Shown: positions 37,741 to 50,064, counted from the first letter of the stretch. The stretch is DNA of 64,000 nt from Glandiceps talaboti (GCF_964340395.1 NC_135569.1:6810040-6874039); one strand, 5' to 3'. Notes: generated from the sequence alone by a model not told the origin. Translations and numbers: made by a program.

Positions 37741-38624
37741 CATCGTCTGATATTTTAATTCACAGTATTTCTTGTGACCGGCGCCTGTCAGCAGACTCTG
37801 CCATTTTTTTCATCATTCCATTGTATTTAAACCTTGTACTTGACATTTCGCAATATTTATAATTCTCAACAAAATACCTCAACATGCCTCACTTCGCTCG
37901 TACTCAAAGCAGCCCCGCGCGGTATGATCACTGACACTGATGACATGATGAGAGAGAACCTTTTCGGATTTACATGTAAAACGGGGAAAGATACGCAAAA
38001 CATAATGCAAAGTCTAAAGCCAAATTAAAGTTGTAATTATTTTAATTATTTTTACTTGCCAAATATTTGCATTTTGGAAAGGCAAGACACGTTCATGTCG
38101 TTTAACTTTACATGTGAACTGTCGGCCATAACTTCAACCGCATGTCTGGCATGCCCTTCCTTACGCAAGTTGTCTGAATTCTGGTTCACTGTCATTCCAA
38201 ATTGCACGACAATATAGAATTAACCACAAGTTACATGTTATCTGAAAACATCACACTTTTATAGTGGGTCTGAAGTGTGATTTTAGTGAGTACCAAGAAC
38301 GTCCTGTGTTGATACTCAAGATGCTTGCTGTGGAAAATCGCTCGGTAAAATGAGGTCACCTTCAGCTTCTGGTCGAATCAGGATAGAGTATGCAAATGAG
38401 GATGTTGCGGACTGATTTGAAGTTTACAACCCTGTTTCGAACAAACGCTTGTCATTTGGGCGTCCAATGCGTAGAATTATGACTATAGCACATATTACAT
38501 TGCTTGTTTGACGTCAATAGTGTCTTTTGAAAAGTGGCAGTTTACTTAAAGTCTCGTCGACTGATTTCCAATATGGCGTCGGTCATTATGCTCATTAACA
38601 TATTCATTTTTTTTTCAAATTACA

Positions 38625-38885
38625 AAAAAAAAATCATAAAAAATAAAAATGAGGATGTGCTGACTTGAAATTAACAAATCTGAGTAAGCTACCCCCTGTG
38701 CATCAACACGCCAGATATCAAAGCAATCTAATAAGAGGTTTTCAAGGAGTTGATGAAAATGACATTTTATGAAAAAAAATCATAAAAAATTGAAAATGGC
38801 ACAGATCAACTTGGCATGAACAAATCTGAATAGCCTCCCCCCAGGGAACATGCACACCAAATATCGAAGAATTCCGACTGTCACT
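38625..38885. repeat. Two-copy degenerate repeat
   Basis: AAATCATAAAAAAT-AAAATG, AACAAATCTGA, CCCCCTG / CCCCCAGGGAAC and CACC-AATATC recur about 130 bp apart. Confidence 0.5.
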
Positions 38886-39784
38886 TCCGGAGTAGATAGT
38901 AAAAATATAAAAGTTTGACGGACACCTATGATTCACTCTACTCTCTATACCTCAATACCCACCTATACCTAAAGCTACGCTTTCAGCTTTCGCTGACAGC
39001 GGAGCTAAAAAAGCTTGTATATCAATCTTTGTGCACCCAATAAAAATCACAAAATAAAAAAATATGAAAAGAAGAAAGAATGTCTCTCAGACAGGTGTCA
39101 GGAAATTTGTTGTAGTGCAAACTCAGACTTCATGTTTTAACGGAAAAGTCTATCAGACTTATTTCTGCCTTTAGTAATAGGAAGAAGTAATATTTCTTAG
39201 ACAGGTGTCCGGAAATTTGCTGCAGTACAAATTTGGAGTTCGTAGTTTTAAAGGGAGAGTCCACCGGACTTTTATACTTCTAAATGTGATGCTGCTCTTA
39301 CGTCTTAGTTACTAGAAGCCTGCCAGAGTCCATGTGATGGGGGTGGGGGTGGGGGGTGGGGGCAATTCGTAATTTCCCCACTGATGGAATCAAAATTCAA
39401 AGTTCCCATTCACCTGGATTCTAGGCTAAGTTACTAGCAATGATTAGTACAGGTCTGTAAATTTTGTAATTTTGTGTGCAGATATAATTTTACAAAATTA
39501 TGCACACATTTTGACTTGAGTTTGACGTTTCGGCCTTGATGAAAAAATGTCGCTTTTCTGTATACATATATAATTTTTCATATCAAAAATAATATTGAAT
39601 TACTTTTGGATCTGGACTATGTATCTTTAATACAGGTCACTTTGGCCCTTTAATGTATGTTCTTTCATGTTTTATATCATGTAACAACTTAAAACAAGAC
39701 AGTACACATTCCTGGCTATGCAAACACCCTAGGTCTACAAGTCATAAACCCTGTTATCTTGAAGTACTCAAGGTTGATATTAGT

Positions 39785-40171
39785 CTAGTTCCTATACAAT
39801 ATCATTACGATTTACACCTCCACTCACAGTATAGTCAAAGTCATTACTCTAGAAGTTCTGAGATGCATGAGATGCAATTCAAAATTCATCCTCAGCCACC
39901 CACCCACACAGTCATTAACATCATGTCTTTGTTACCAATTACACGATTCTAACCAATAACACAGTCCCTCATAAAGTTAGTGTTTATTGGGGCAGTTATG
40001 TAATGTCCAAATATGGTATATTTGTCAGCTCAGTATGCTACTTATACACTGTTTACGTCACTATAACAGTTGGGGTTCACTGATTGGATGAACAACTTTT
40101 TGTGCTGATTGAGAGACTCTGACCAGACTTGGTGGTTTATTAGTTAGAGACCACATTGACATCCAGGCTAG
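39785..40171 (+). mobile_element. Family A, longest copy: one core unit plus full body (copy A3)
   Basis: It begins with CTAGTTCCTATACAATATC and GATTTACACCTCCACTCACA (core unit) and continues into the roughly 310-bp body shared with 16283-16622, ending ATCCAGGCTAG. Confidence 0.85.
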
Positions 40172-40297
40172 GTCAATATACAACATGTACATATATTCTT
40201 AAAGTCATTAACCTGCAGTACAACCCTAGCTACAATGTATATATATATCTCTGATTTCAACCACACAAACACTCGTAGATGTAAGGGACTCAAGATG

Positions 40298-40640
40298 TCA
40301 ACCGACCTGCAAGGTAAACTATTTGTTGTCCTTTCATTTCAGGACAAAAAAAGGAGGTCAAAGGTCAATAGACTTGCAGGTAAACCCTTTGCGGTCTTCT
40401 GAAATTTCTGAACAAAACTGCCAATGTCAAAGGTCGCCACACTTGTAGTTATATTTGGTGTATGCATTGTGTTCTTGTCATTTCAGAACAAACCACATTT
40501 GTAAGCTAGAAGCTATGGTAAAGCCTACTGAAAATCCTTCATGGGGGGTGTTGGTTCTCAACAAACATGCTCAGGTCAGAGGTCACCACAGCTGTTTGGT
40601 TAATCCTGTGTTCAATTCGTCTGAGAACAAAACTCTCTCT
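40298..40640 (+). repeat. Degenerate tandem repeat carrying two perfect DR1 motifs
   Basis: Four loose units share GTCAAAGGTC-like boxes followed by TTTC-GAACAAAA. AGGTCAAAGGTCA at 40355-40367 and AGGTCAGAGGTCA at 40573-40585 are perfect DR1 matches. Confidence 0.5.
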
Positions 40641-41513
40641 CCTTGAGTGATTGTTTACAGGTCTCCTTTAATGAGTTGCCATAGGTGTAACCTATTCTAT
40701 ACTTCTCATGTATCTAAAGGACAGCAATACTGAAGCGTGTAAAATGCTCCCGTTTAGCAGTGATCCGTTTCTACGGTGACACACTTTTGCCAACAGAAGT
40801 TACTTTTTTAGAGCAACCACTCCCTTCAGAAAATAGCCTAGATATTTGGCTATCTGACACTGTCAAATGACACTTTCAAGCTAGATAGCCCAGTCTCTTA
40901 TAGGAGAATCGTAGAGTTCCTTATGCCCCCCTCATCTCCAAAATTGTCGGACATATATATCAAGTCTTTAAGCAGAAATTGAAACCTGTTAAAAACACAC
41001 AAACTTTTGAGGTTAAGTTGTGGTTTAGTATACCCTCATTGTAGACTTGAGAACGACTATCGTTACACTCTTCCACTATAGGATCCCAACTGACATTTTG
41101 AATTATTGAATTTTCACTTTGTTGGCTTGGTAGGACATGTACATGTACAAGGACTTTGGGGAGAATTATTATGAGGAGCAACAGGTAAAAGGGGCCCCAG
41201 GGAGGTCTATCAACAAAAACTTCCCAACACTGTGCCCTTGAAGCAAATTTAACACATCACTGGTATACAGCAAATTTCTCATGAGGCAACAAATCTTGGT
41301 GTTCCCAATCCCTAAAATGCATATATGTTGTGACTCACAGCATATCCAGTTTTTTCCTATTTGACTCACATAAAAAAAGTTGCCTTTATTAATAGAAGGC
41401 ACACAATTTATAAACCTTAAATAATTCTTCAACAACAGAATACAGTATGATGTATCACATTACAGAAAAATATTTTATCAATGGTGTTATTTTTTTTGAT
41501 TACCCAGATACTA

Positions 41514-41671
41514 GTAGCCTACCTGGAGACGTGTCAATACAACACTATTTCTGCTATCCTAACTGACATCTTGATTTTTGAATTTCACTCGCTTTATATG
41601 ACAAAAAATGTCAGTTACGATAGCAGAGTAGTGTTGTAGTGTTTGTTCTAGTATGTCTACAGGTAGGCTAC
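41514..41671. mobile_element. Palindromic element, 158 bp
   Basis: GTAGCCTACCTG and CAGGTAGGCTAC are perfect inverted ends; TCTGCTATCCTAACTGACAT pairs with ATGTCAGTTACGATAGCAGA. Confidence 0.85.
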
Positions 41672-42094
41672 AATACCACACATGTCCTTGAAATGAAGAC
41701 TTCAACTGTGAAACATTACAATATATAGTGTGTAAACTAAGTAACTTTTAATACATTCATTTTTTTTCCCAGAAAATCCCATATGGTGAAACACAAAGCC
41801 TGGAAACTATATACAACTATAAAGTACACGTCACAAACAACACAATTTCTGTAACTACAATATTGAGGCACTCCACAAATGAACACAACCATATGGTCAG
41901 CCTTTCAATAGATGTGATCAGATTAACATGTGATAAATGAAGACTTCTCTCCTGTCACTTTCAATTCAGTTTTTCCCTATTTCACAGATCATCTTTCTAC
42001 TTAAAGGTACACTTGCTGTAACTGAAACATTTTTTGTAACAGTTTTGTTTGACATAATGACCATGCAAAAGCCAAAAATATGGAAATTATACCC

Positions 42095-42315
42095 TGATCG
42101 TTCTACATCACAACAAGTGCATCTATGTCACAACAACGCATGTCTACATTCACTGGTTCTGTTGTGTTCAAAATATGATTCAAAATGTTCAAAATTACCA
42201 TTTATATCTCTCCTGATTTTTCTTTGATATTACTAAAGCTGGTATAATATTTTTCTTTATTCGGTCGGAAAATACTGATGATCTAAGGGTTTTGTCACTA
42301 CTCGTCTAGCGACAT
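42095..42315 (-). mobile_element. Family E foldback element, reverse copy (E3)
   Basis: TCTACATCACAACAAGTGCA, AAAATGTTCAAAATTACCAT and CTTTATTCGGTCGGAAAATA correspond to the reverse complement of 18541-18830. Confidence 0.7.
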
Positions 42316-43626
42316 GGCTAATGGGACAAAACTCTTTCTGTATCAAACTTTGGAGAATTTATATATATTATATCTATTAAAATACTATCCCCAATGAAAA
42401 CACAGCCTAACATTACACACATGTATTTATTAGTCTCATAAAAAGACCTTGGAACTACACTCAGAAGGTTGCCAGACAAAACCCAAGGATGAAAGTAACT
42501 CTGGCAAGTCGTCAACAGCGCCTTTGGCACTTTCAGAGTTAGCAGAATTGCCCAAGGGTATAACAGCAAAATTAAGTATTTATTTGATATGTTGAAATCC
42601 CACGACTCTAATTATAGACAAAATAAATTACATTATGCAAAAAATGTCTTCGTTACAGAACAGGGTTTTCACGCTCTAGGGTTTATGAAATGTGGAAGAA
42701 TAAGTAACTAAACAGGCAAAGATTACAAAGCTATGTACGCGACGTAACGTGACAAGCGACGTTTGTTTGTCAACAATACAGACTACAAAAGACATACAGA
42801 TCTGTGCCATTATTTACTTTATATCCTGAATTCGCTGGACTAAAATTTCAGGAAAAATAAATGAATGCAAAAAAATGTTTATATTTTAGAACACAATGTG
42901 AGGTAAAATATTTCATTAGCCTGTTCAATTCATTTACAGGTACATATGGTAAAGGGAAATGAAGGGAAGGGAAATTAAATTTTACGAGGATTTGAAACAT
43001 AAACAGGTGTTCAGTTTATAAAATACAATGCAGAATCAATTTCATCTCACCTTGCTAAAATTAAGTGTGTTATTACAAGTATATGACTCAAGACACTTTA
43101 ATATTGGTAGATAAACAGACAAGCAAACACAGACTCCGGTTGAGTTGACATGACGTTTTAAAATAAAAACGCCATTACTATGTTCATTTCAATGGATTTC
43201 CATCTGTTTACAGGATATGTTTTTGATTGCTTAAATGGAAAGACGAAGACGAAAATCTGGAGTGATGCTGTTGCACATGCGCAAACATATCACGGTGGTA
43301 AAGGTGTGTGCATAAATACACCATTGATGAGGTCATTTCTGAGGTAAAATTTGTGCATTTTCGGATTGTTGTATTTTACAAAACTCCATTTTTGAATCTT
43401 TCCATTTTTGCCTGTCTACATGTACATGTACACAGACTCGATTTTCAAACGAGAATTGATTGCGTTTTTGATTTGTTGCACTTTCATACAAACGCAACAA
43501 AACAGTTGTGTTTTCATTTGAAAACATCACTGCTTTAATGAGGGCTTCAGTTTTGGTGATGTTTGATGAAACTAATAACTGGTAAATACCAAATATTGAT
43601 GTGTTTTACAAGATATAACCGCTTAC

Positions 43627-43751
43627 CTCATTCGTGTTCCAGCGGTGTCTTTCCTTGGGGAAAAATTCAGCTTTAGGTAATTTTGAAATAAATTTTTCCA
43701 CTTTTTCTGAAATTACAACTTTATTCTTTTGCTTCTGTTGATGCTGATCAT
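43627..43751 (-). CDS. CAMTA: CAMTA exon 2: start of the CG-1 DNA-binding domain
   Basis: Role (family): calmodulin-binding transcription activators are nuclear factors with an N-terminal CG-1 DNA-binding domain, a TIG domain, ankyrin repeats and calmodulin-binding IQ motifs. Seen: a 125-bp minus-strand exon of 41 codons plus two leading bases. A strong pyrimidine tract and TTTCTTACAG acceptor precede it; a consensus donor GAG|GTAAGC follows. The peptide has a basic, Gln/Lys-rich start, then EKVEKFISKLPKA and FFPKERHRWNTNE. I recognise the last part as the conserved opening of the CG-1 domain, where vertebrate CAMTA1/2 have LPKERHRWNTNE or a close variant followed by EIA. The exon ends exactly at the E, so the rest of CG-1 must come from exons at lower coordinates. 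None was seen in this window. The motif is specific to the family; which paralogue it is cannot be judged from one exon. Confidence 0.9.
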
Positions 43752-44415
43752 CTGTAAGAAACAAACAAAAAATAAATGTCATCACTCGTAAACTGATATA
43801 TATAGTCAAACATTTTTGTATTTTTATACTAAAAGAAATGTATGTCTTACAGCTGATGACTAACTATGAACCTGAAGCAGAATAATGAACTTGCAATCCA
43901 GACTGAGCATGCTCAGATGCAAAGGACTATGCGATTATCTGTGATGTATGTAGGCCATATTTTTACCCGATTTCACCTAGCTGTTTACCTTTTCCAGATT
44001 TTTAAGAGTTAATGTAAATACAAATGTAAATATAACTAAGAAATGTTTACATTCTGTGGGATTTCACTACACAGATAAAGAACTACTACATGTACATGCA
44101 TCTGTGTTTGAGACAAAATCCAATGTACATGACTACAGGTATTTACCTGGAAGGAAAGATCACATCACAGGAAATTAAATGACAAAAGAAATCATTAAAT
44201 GTTAATCCCCTGTCCTCCTTAGTTTACCATAATCCACATGTTAAAACCCCTCTAGCCTGTGTTCTACTGCACGAATGGTCATTTGAATTCATCTATATGC
44301 TGGCTGTATTGATTGATTGATTGTAACTATAATCTAAGGTAAAACAAGCCCTGAAGATAACAATTGACAGTCCAAGCACAGCAGGCATCGGATTCACACA
44401 CACATGCCTCAGGCT

Positions 44416-44440
44416 GGGGGGGGGGGGGGGGGGGGGGGGG
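44416..44440 (+). repeat. Poly-G run of 25
   Basis: An uninterrupted G homopolymer preceded by GGCT. It can form stacked quadruplexes and is error-prone in sequencing; the true length may differ. Confidence 0.9.
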
Positions 44441-44499
44441 TACTTTCAGTACGCATGTACGTACATTGTATATGTGCTGCCCTTTGGGGTGGAAAGTAT

Positions 44500-44690
44500 A
44501 TAGTAAAATCCACCCATTCCCCACTCATTTTACCAAGGTTCCCTACCAGTGTTATGGGTTATAAGTGGATAAAATCTACCTAAGTGCAGTCATTTTACCA
44601 TGGGTGGGAGGGTTCTAGCTGTAAGGTAAACTATATGGACAACTTTGACAGGTTATCAGATTCTCTGTTACCAGGGTTTCCTACACATTA
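44500..44690 (+). repeat. Dispersed copies of the 48150-48415 repeat
   Basis: CCCTACCAGTGTTATGGG, AAGTGGATAAAATCTACCTA and TCATTTTACCATGGG; a weaker piece near 44660-44690. Confidence 0.55.
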
Positions 44691-45828
44691 TTAGCTAAAA
44701 CTTGACATGTAGTGTCTGCTATGCAGTTTTTGCAATAAAGTTATTACCACCTAATAAATTCCTGTATTATCTCACATACAATATTTATGGCATAGTTGAC
44801 AAACAGATAGCATATAGCATACAACAATGTTATGCATTGTACATAAGGTACTAGATAACTGGAAATTGAAAACGCAGTTTTAGTTTTGCTGAATTTCACA
44901 TTCATCGTCTTGCGTGAAAATAACCCTGTGTTGTCAAGTGTAGGTACAAACTATTGACAATCAAATGTAAGTCTGTGAATCACTAAATGTGCCTAAATTA
45001 AGCTACGTTTACATTCTCAAGAGTCTGTTTGCGCAAAAATAAGTATGCAGTTCTAATATTGAGGTATAAGTATACAGTTGAACACACACTGTACATTACC
45101 TATGTATGATATGTGCATATAAACTACATTTGTTAGTGAGATGATTTATGTTGACTGTGGTTATTATCGTACGTCACACATCATCAAAACAGATGTGACC
45201 TGTTATGATAATTTAAAGAATAAAACACATTATATTCTAATATTTATATAAGGTATTAAATCAAATATAATATTCTGATTTGAAATCCACACAGCAATAT
45301 TTTGATTTCGGTTCTTTTCGTCGCAAGGAATCTGGTATGTCAGATTTTCTGCAATTCATCACAAGTTGCTCGTCATGTTGCCCAGAAAATTGCCAAATGT
45401 ACGCACTCAGTTGTACTTGCTAGCTTCATCACATGCGACGAATTGGTCACAAATTTGGTTCATATATCTTTGTCATAAGATTTTCTCAAAGTATATTCTG
45501 CTAATTTGTATATGAATATGAGCATTTGTTGCACTGAAAAATTTCTACTGTTTTGCTGAAAATTATATATAATGTACAGTTTCAAATAACGCACATTTAT
45601 GCACCTAGGTTTTAAAATCTGCCTGTACTGGGACAATTATTAACATGCATTGGAACCAATGTGCCCAGGGATTATTATGATTTCTAACTATGTATGCTGG
45701 GACATGTACTACATACAGGAAGGAAGTTTCAAATAAAAAATATACCAAGAGTACTGTATATACATACATCTCAAAGTCCAAATAGCTGAAAAATAGTTCA
45801 ACATTATAGTACATACATGTACATATGA

Positions 45829-46038
45829 GCGTACATACATACATATGTACGTACATACATACATACATACATACATACATACATACATACATACATACAT
45901 ACATACATACAAACACACATACACGTACATACGTACGTACGTACGTACGTACGTACGTACATACATACATACATACATACATACATACATACATACATAC
46001 ATACATACATACATACATACATACACACACATACACAC
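45829..46038. repeat. Compound microsatellite (ATAC)n / (ACGT)n / (CA)n
   Basis: Two long ATAC tracts flank a self-complementary ACGT tract at about 45928-45960. Long false frames of YVCM or HTYI arise here. Confidence 0.97.
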
Positions 46039-46614
46039 AAAACACATTGCTGAAAAGTGCTCTGACACAGTACATGTATCACAAATTTTCAAAACATCTT
46101 ATTCCCAAAGTAGTTTTTTTTCCTTCTGACATGTTTATACATACCTACATGTAGATCAAATAGAAAATTAAATCTAGCAGCAAAACCAAAGCCAGACTAT
46201 ACATAATGTATGATCACCAAATATTTCTGTTTGCAATGATTACTGAGAAAACACAATTGGATCACTTCCAGTCTAGTGACGTCTATGTGGTTTCAGTATT
46301 AAATTAGTAACGAAGGCCAAACTGCTTCATATATCGTCCTGGTCACTTGTAAATTCTTTATTAAAGGGAAGGACTGCAATAAATCACTTGCAGGGCGAAT
46401 GCACAAGTCTAAGAGAGTCCTGTAGCACAAAGTTATTGATTGCACACTACTTAACAATTAATTGGTGTTATTTCTTACTTTCATTCATTCACACAAAATT
46501 ATCGATCTTAATTATTTATTATATGTGAAGTGTGTGTGTGGTAAGAGCTTTCATTCATTCCTTTTAAATCTTTTCAACACTGTGAACAAAAAAGTATAAA
46601 TTATCATCGATGTA

Positions 46615-47690
46615 ATCTCTCAGACACTGTATATTTCAATATTTCTATATCATGGACTGTAGAATTATATTACATATGTCCATATTGTGGATTGTAGAAT
46701 TATGTAATATTTCAGACCCTGTATATTTCTCTATTTCTATATTATGGACTGGACTGTATTATGTAAGATGTATTTCACTATTATATTTTCTATATTATGG
46801 ACTTTTGAATTATGTAATATTTCAGATATCATATATTTCACTATTTCTATATTATGGACTGTCGATTTATGCAATATTTCAGACACTATATTTCTCTATG
46901 TATATGTTTGGAATGTAGAATGACATACTATATTTCTATATTATGTACACTGAGTCCTGTAGAATTATGCAATATTTCAGACACCATATATTCCACTATT
47001 TCTATATTACGGACTGTAGAATTATGTAATATATTTCTGTATTATGGACTGTAGAATTATTGAATATTTCAGACCCTGTATATTTCTCTATTTCTATATT
47101 ATGGACTTTCGATTTATGTAATATTTCAGACACTGTATTTCTCTAAGTCTATGTTTGGAATGTAGAATTATGTAATATACATATATTTCTATATTATGTA
47201 CAGTCCTGTAGAAGTATGCAATATTTCAGACACCATATATTTCACTATTTCTATATTAAGGACTATAGAATTATGTAATATATACAAGTATTATAGACTG
47301 TAGAATTATCTAATATTTCAGACACCATATTTTTATCTATTTCTATATCATAGATTACATACATGTAAACAAGTCCATATTATAGACTGTAGAATTATTT
47401 AATATTTTAGACACCATATTTTTATCTATTTCTATATCATGGATTACATACATGTAAACAAGTCCATATTGTGGACTGTAGAATTATGTAATATTTCAGA
47501 TATCATATATTTCACTATTTCTATATTATGGACTGTCGATTTATGTAATATTTTAGACGCCATATTTCACTATTTCTATATTATGGACTGTAGAATTATG
47601 TACTATATTTCTATATTATGAGCAGTCCTGCAGAATTATGTTGTATATTTCTGTATCATGGACTGTAGAAATATGTAACATTTCAACTTT
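46615..47690. repeat. AT-rich tandem array, about 20 irregular units
   Basis: TATGGACTGTAGAATTATGT, AATATTTCAGACACCATAT and TTTCACTATTTCTATATTA recur at 35-90 bp spacing; decayed units extend to about 47880. Isolated open frames within it are artefacts. Confidence 0.93.
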
Positions 47691-48149
47691 CCCTATACTG
47701 TACACATATTTATTGCTATCTTGTGGCCTGCAGTGTGTTATTTCAGTCATTAATTGAGCAATTCACTATTATCCACATTTTGACCTGTTGAACACTGTCA
47801 TATTTCAGTCAGTGTGTTTGTTTCACAATTTCTATTAACTGTATGTCGCCTTCAGAATTATGTAATATTCAGTGGAAGTATTCTATATATTAGCTGCAAT
47901 GTTGGCATTTTGGATCAACTGTTGAACTGGTATTAAATCTGCCAACTGTGAGTAAGCCAAATACCATGTAACCCTTCTCAACCCAAAGGTATGATTGTAA
48001 TTTGTATTATCATTATCAAATGAATGTTTACATGGTGTAAAATATTATACTGATTTATATAATTATGATTTCATTTGGTTAAAATACAAGATACAAATTG
48101 TACGTTAATATCTTACAACTCACAATGTTGGTAAGACACTTCTTTTTAC

Positions 48150-48415
48150 ACACCCAGTGTTTTTGTTAGTGGTAAGCAGGTAAAATCTACCCAAGTTCCC
48201 TAGACATTTTACCGGGTTCCCTACCAGTGTTTTTGTTCAAGGTCATAAGCAGATAAAATCTACCTGCATTCCCCTGTCATTTTACCAGGGTTCCCTACCA
48301 GTGTTTTTGTTAAGGGTGGTAAGCGGATAAAATCTACCTGAGTTCTGCAGTCGTTTCACCAGGGTTCAATACCAGTGTTTTTGTTAAGAGTGGGGCATTT
48401 TACCGAGTTCCCCAT
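48150..48415 (+). repeat. Minisatellite, 72-75 bp, about 3.5 copies
   Basis: AAGCAGGTAAAATCTACC starts near 48172, 48244 and 48319; each unit ends CCCTACCAGTGTTTTTGTT. Confidence 0.85.
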
Positions 48416-50024
48416 TATGGTACATGCTATATGGAAAGCTAAATGCAAATTTTACTAGTTCCCTCCTAGCCTTTAGCAAACATACTGATACCCAATATTG
48501 CTACCAATATGTAATTCAAAGGAGCGTGTGTGTTTGCTTTAATTTCATATATCATCACGCCCTGGAACACTTTCCCCAAATATGGCAAGTGGCGTGCTTA
48601 TTGATATCTGTTCACTTAGTAATTCTGCTAAATATTTTCTTAATATTATATTTCCATATCTGTGCAAAAAAATAATGTTTCCCTATCAATATACATGGTT
48701 ATATGATTCCAATGATGTTTCAGTGCCATTTCATAGAGTAAAACCTTTCTGGCCCACATATAGGTTTTAAGAACCTCATATCAGTAGTGCAGCTTACAAC
48801 TCTCTTGAACTTGAAACTTGGGTCCTTCCGTCATACAAACTTAGTCCGCAAAACTCAACATATCCTGGCTTTGATTATTCTTGCATATTATATTATTACT
48901 CATGGGTAAAAATAATTGCAAAATATTCAGAGTGTAGAGTTTCATACTGCTGTTAGAAAAAGTAAATTAAATGCACATATTAAGAAAATGGGGACAGTTT
49001 TTGAAATTGATAACTTCCGAAAAGTTTCCACATACAAAAAGTAAAAAAGGTTTCCCCATGTAAAGAGTTATATCTTTGTAATAAGCCTATTAAAAATGTC
49101 ATTAAATACGGAAAATAATAAATTAACTTTGCTTGCCCGGAAACTATTCCTGATGATCCTATCTGTAATAATGTCACCATAGCCGAGATAACATGTATAT
49201 TACGCATAAATACATTTCACAATTTTTATATTGTGGCCTACAGGAAAAATGTATATTTCACTCAATCATGCATATATTTCACTTTTTTTGAAATGACACT
49301 GCAACAGAAATACAAATTGATGTCTAACCTTCACTTGAATGATTACATTCTCAAAATTATTGATTGACAGATTTTTTTTTATCTTCATAATGAAAAAATA
49401 TATCGGTAGTAAACCAAATATTTTGTTTTTTCAAACAAGGTTAAGTGTTATATTTTATAGAGAATGGAATGAAAAAATGGTTTATTACTATATGTATGTA
49501 CCAGTGATTTCTTGCCTCAGTACCCCTACATACTGTTGGTACACTTTGTATTTGCACTGTCATTCATTTAATACCAAAAACAATAATTGCATACCTGTAT
49601 GCAAATGATATGCAAATGAGCATAAGATCAACTGGGTCATATTCATTAATACTAAACACTGGCATTCACTAACCAACTGATGGAAAAAATCAAAATTAAA
49701 TCTTTAAATCTAAATTAGAGCAATATTTATTAGCTAATGCAATTGTACTTGATAAACGACCGCTTCTTAGGTGTACAGGTACATTTGTAATTTGGTTCAA
49801 ATCATGAGCACAATATTTCATCCCACCCTTTGAAGACCATTTGCCTTTTTTTTTTGTGGCAGATTTTTTCCTACTTGTATTGTACACTTTTTGATGTTGT
49901 TGTCCGCGTAAGTCATAATATTAAAATACATTAATTTTTATTTTATTTTAATATAACATTTTGTGATTCCCTTTAATATGATCTGTAACTTTAATACTAT
50001 CACAGTAGGCTGCTATGTACAATA

Positions 50025-50063
<39 letters not shown>
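50025..50063. repeat. (AAAT)n microsatellite
   Basis: Nine to ten tetramer units. Confidence 0.95.

Positions 50064-50064
<1 letters not shown>

Larger units (their letters stand above)
1..43626 (-). other. Inferred CAMTA downstream intron (incomplete, at least 43.6 kb)
   Basis: The interval begins with the donor GTAAGC after the CG-1 exon and runs to the left edge. I looked on the minus strand for the rest of the CG-1 domain (reverse complements of codons for FEKH-EW and YRKDGYCW-type motifs) and saw none. It is inferred to be intronic, though a missed short exon is possible. Content is almost entirely non-coding: transposon relics, minisatellites and AT-rich unique sequence, listed separately. 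Confidence 0.6.
36078..43626. other. Intronic stretches between listed repeats, 36-43.6 kb
   Basis: Nothing supportable in 36078-37201, 37741-38624, 38886-39784 (a GGGGGTGGGGGT tract at about 39338-39361), 40641-41513, 41672-42094 and 42316-43626. Confidence 0.5.

Noticed and set aside
38971-39010. Hairpin around CTTTCAGC and GCTGACAGCGGAGC as a regulatory RNA
   Set aside because: Short stem in repeat-like context; no further support.
45605-46154. Open frames up to 156 codons rich in YVCM or HTYI
   Set aside because: Produced by the ATAC/ACGT microsatellite in several frames at once.
46652-47621. Chain of 60-88 codon frames as a repetitive protein
   Set aside because: Stops and frame changes between units of an AT-rich tandem array; no start or splice support.
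49696-49887. 63-codon minus-strand frame rich in Lys and Ser
   Set aside because: The composition is not low-complexity, but there are no clear splice sites or known motif; most likely chance.
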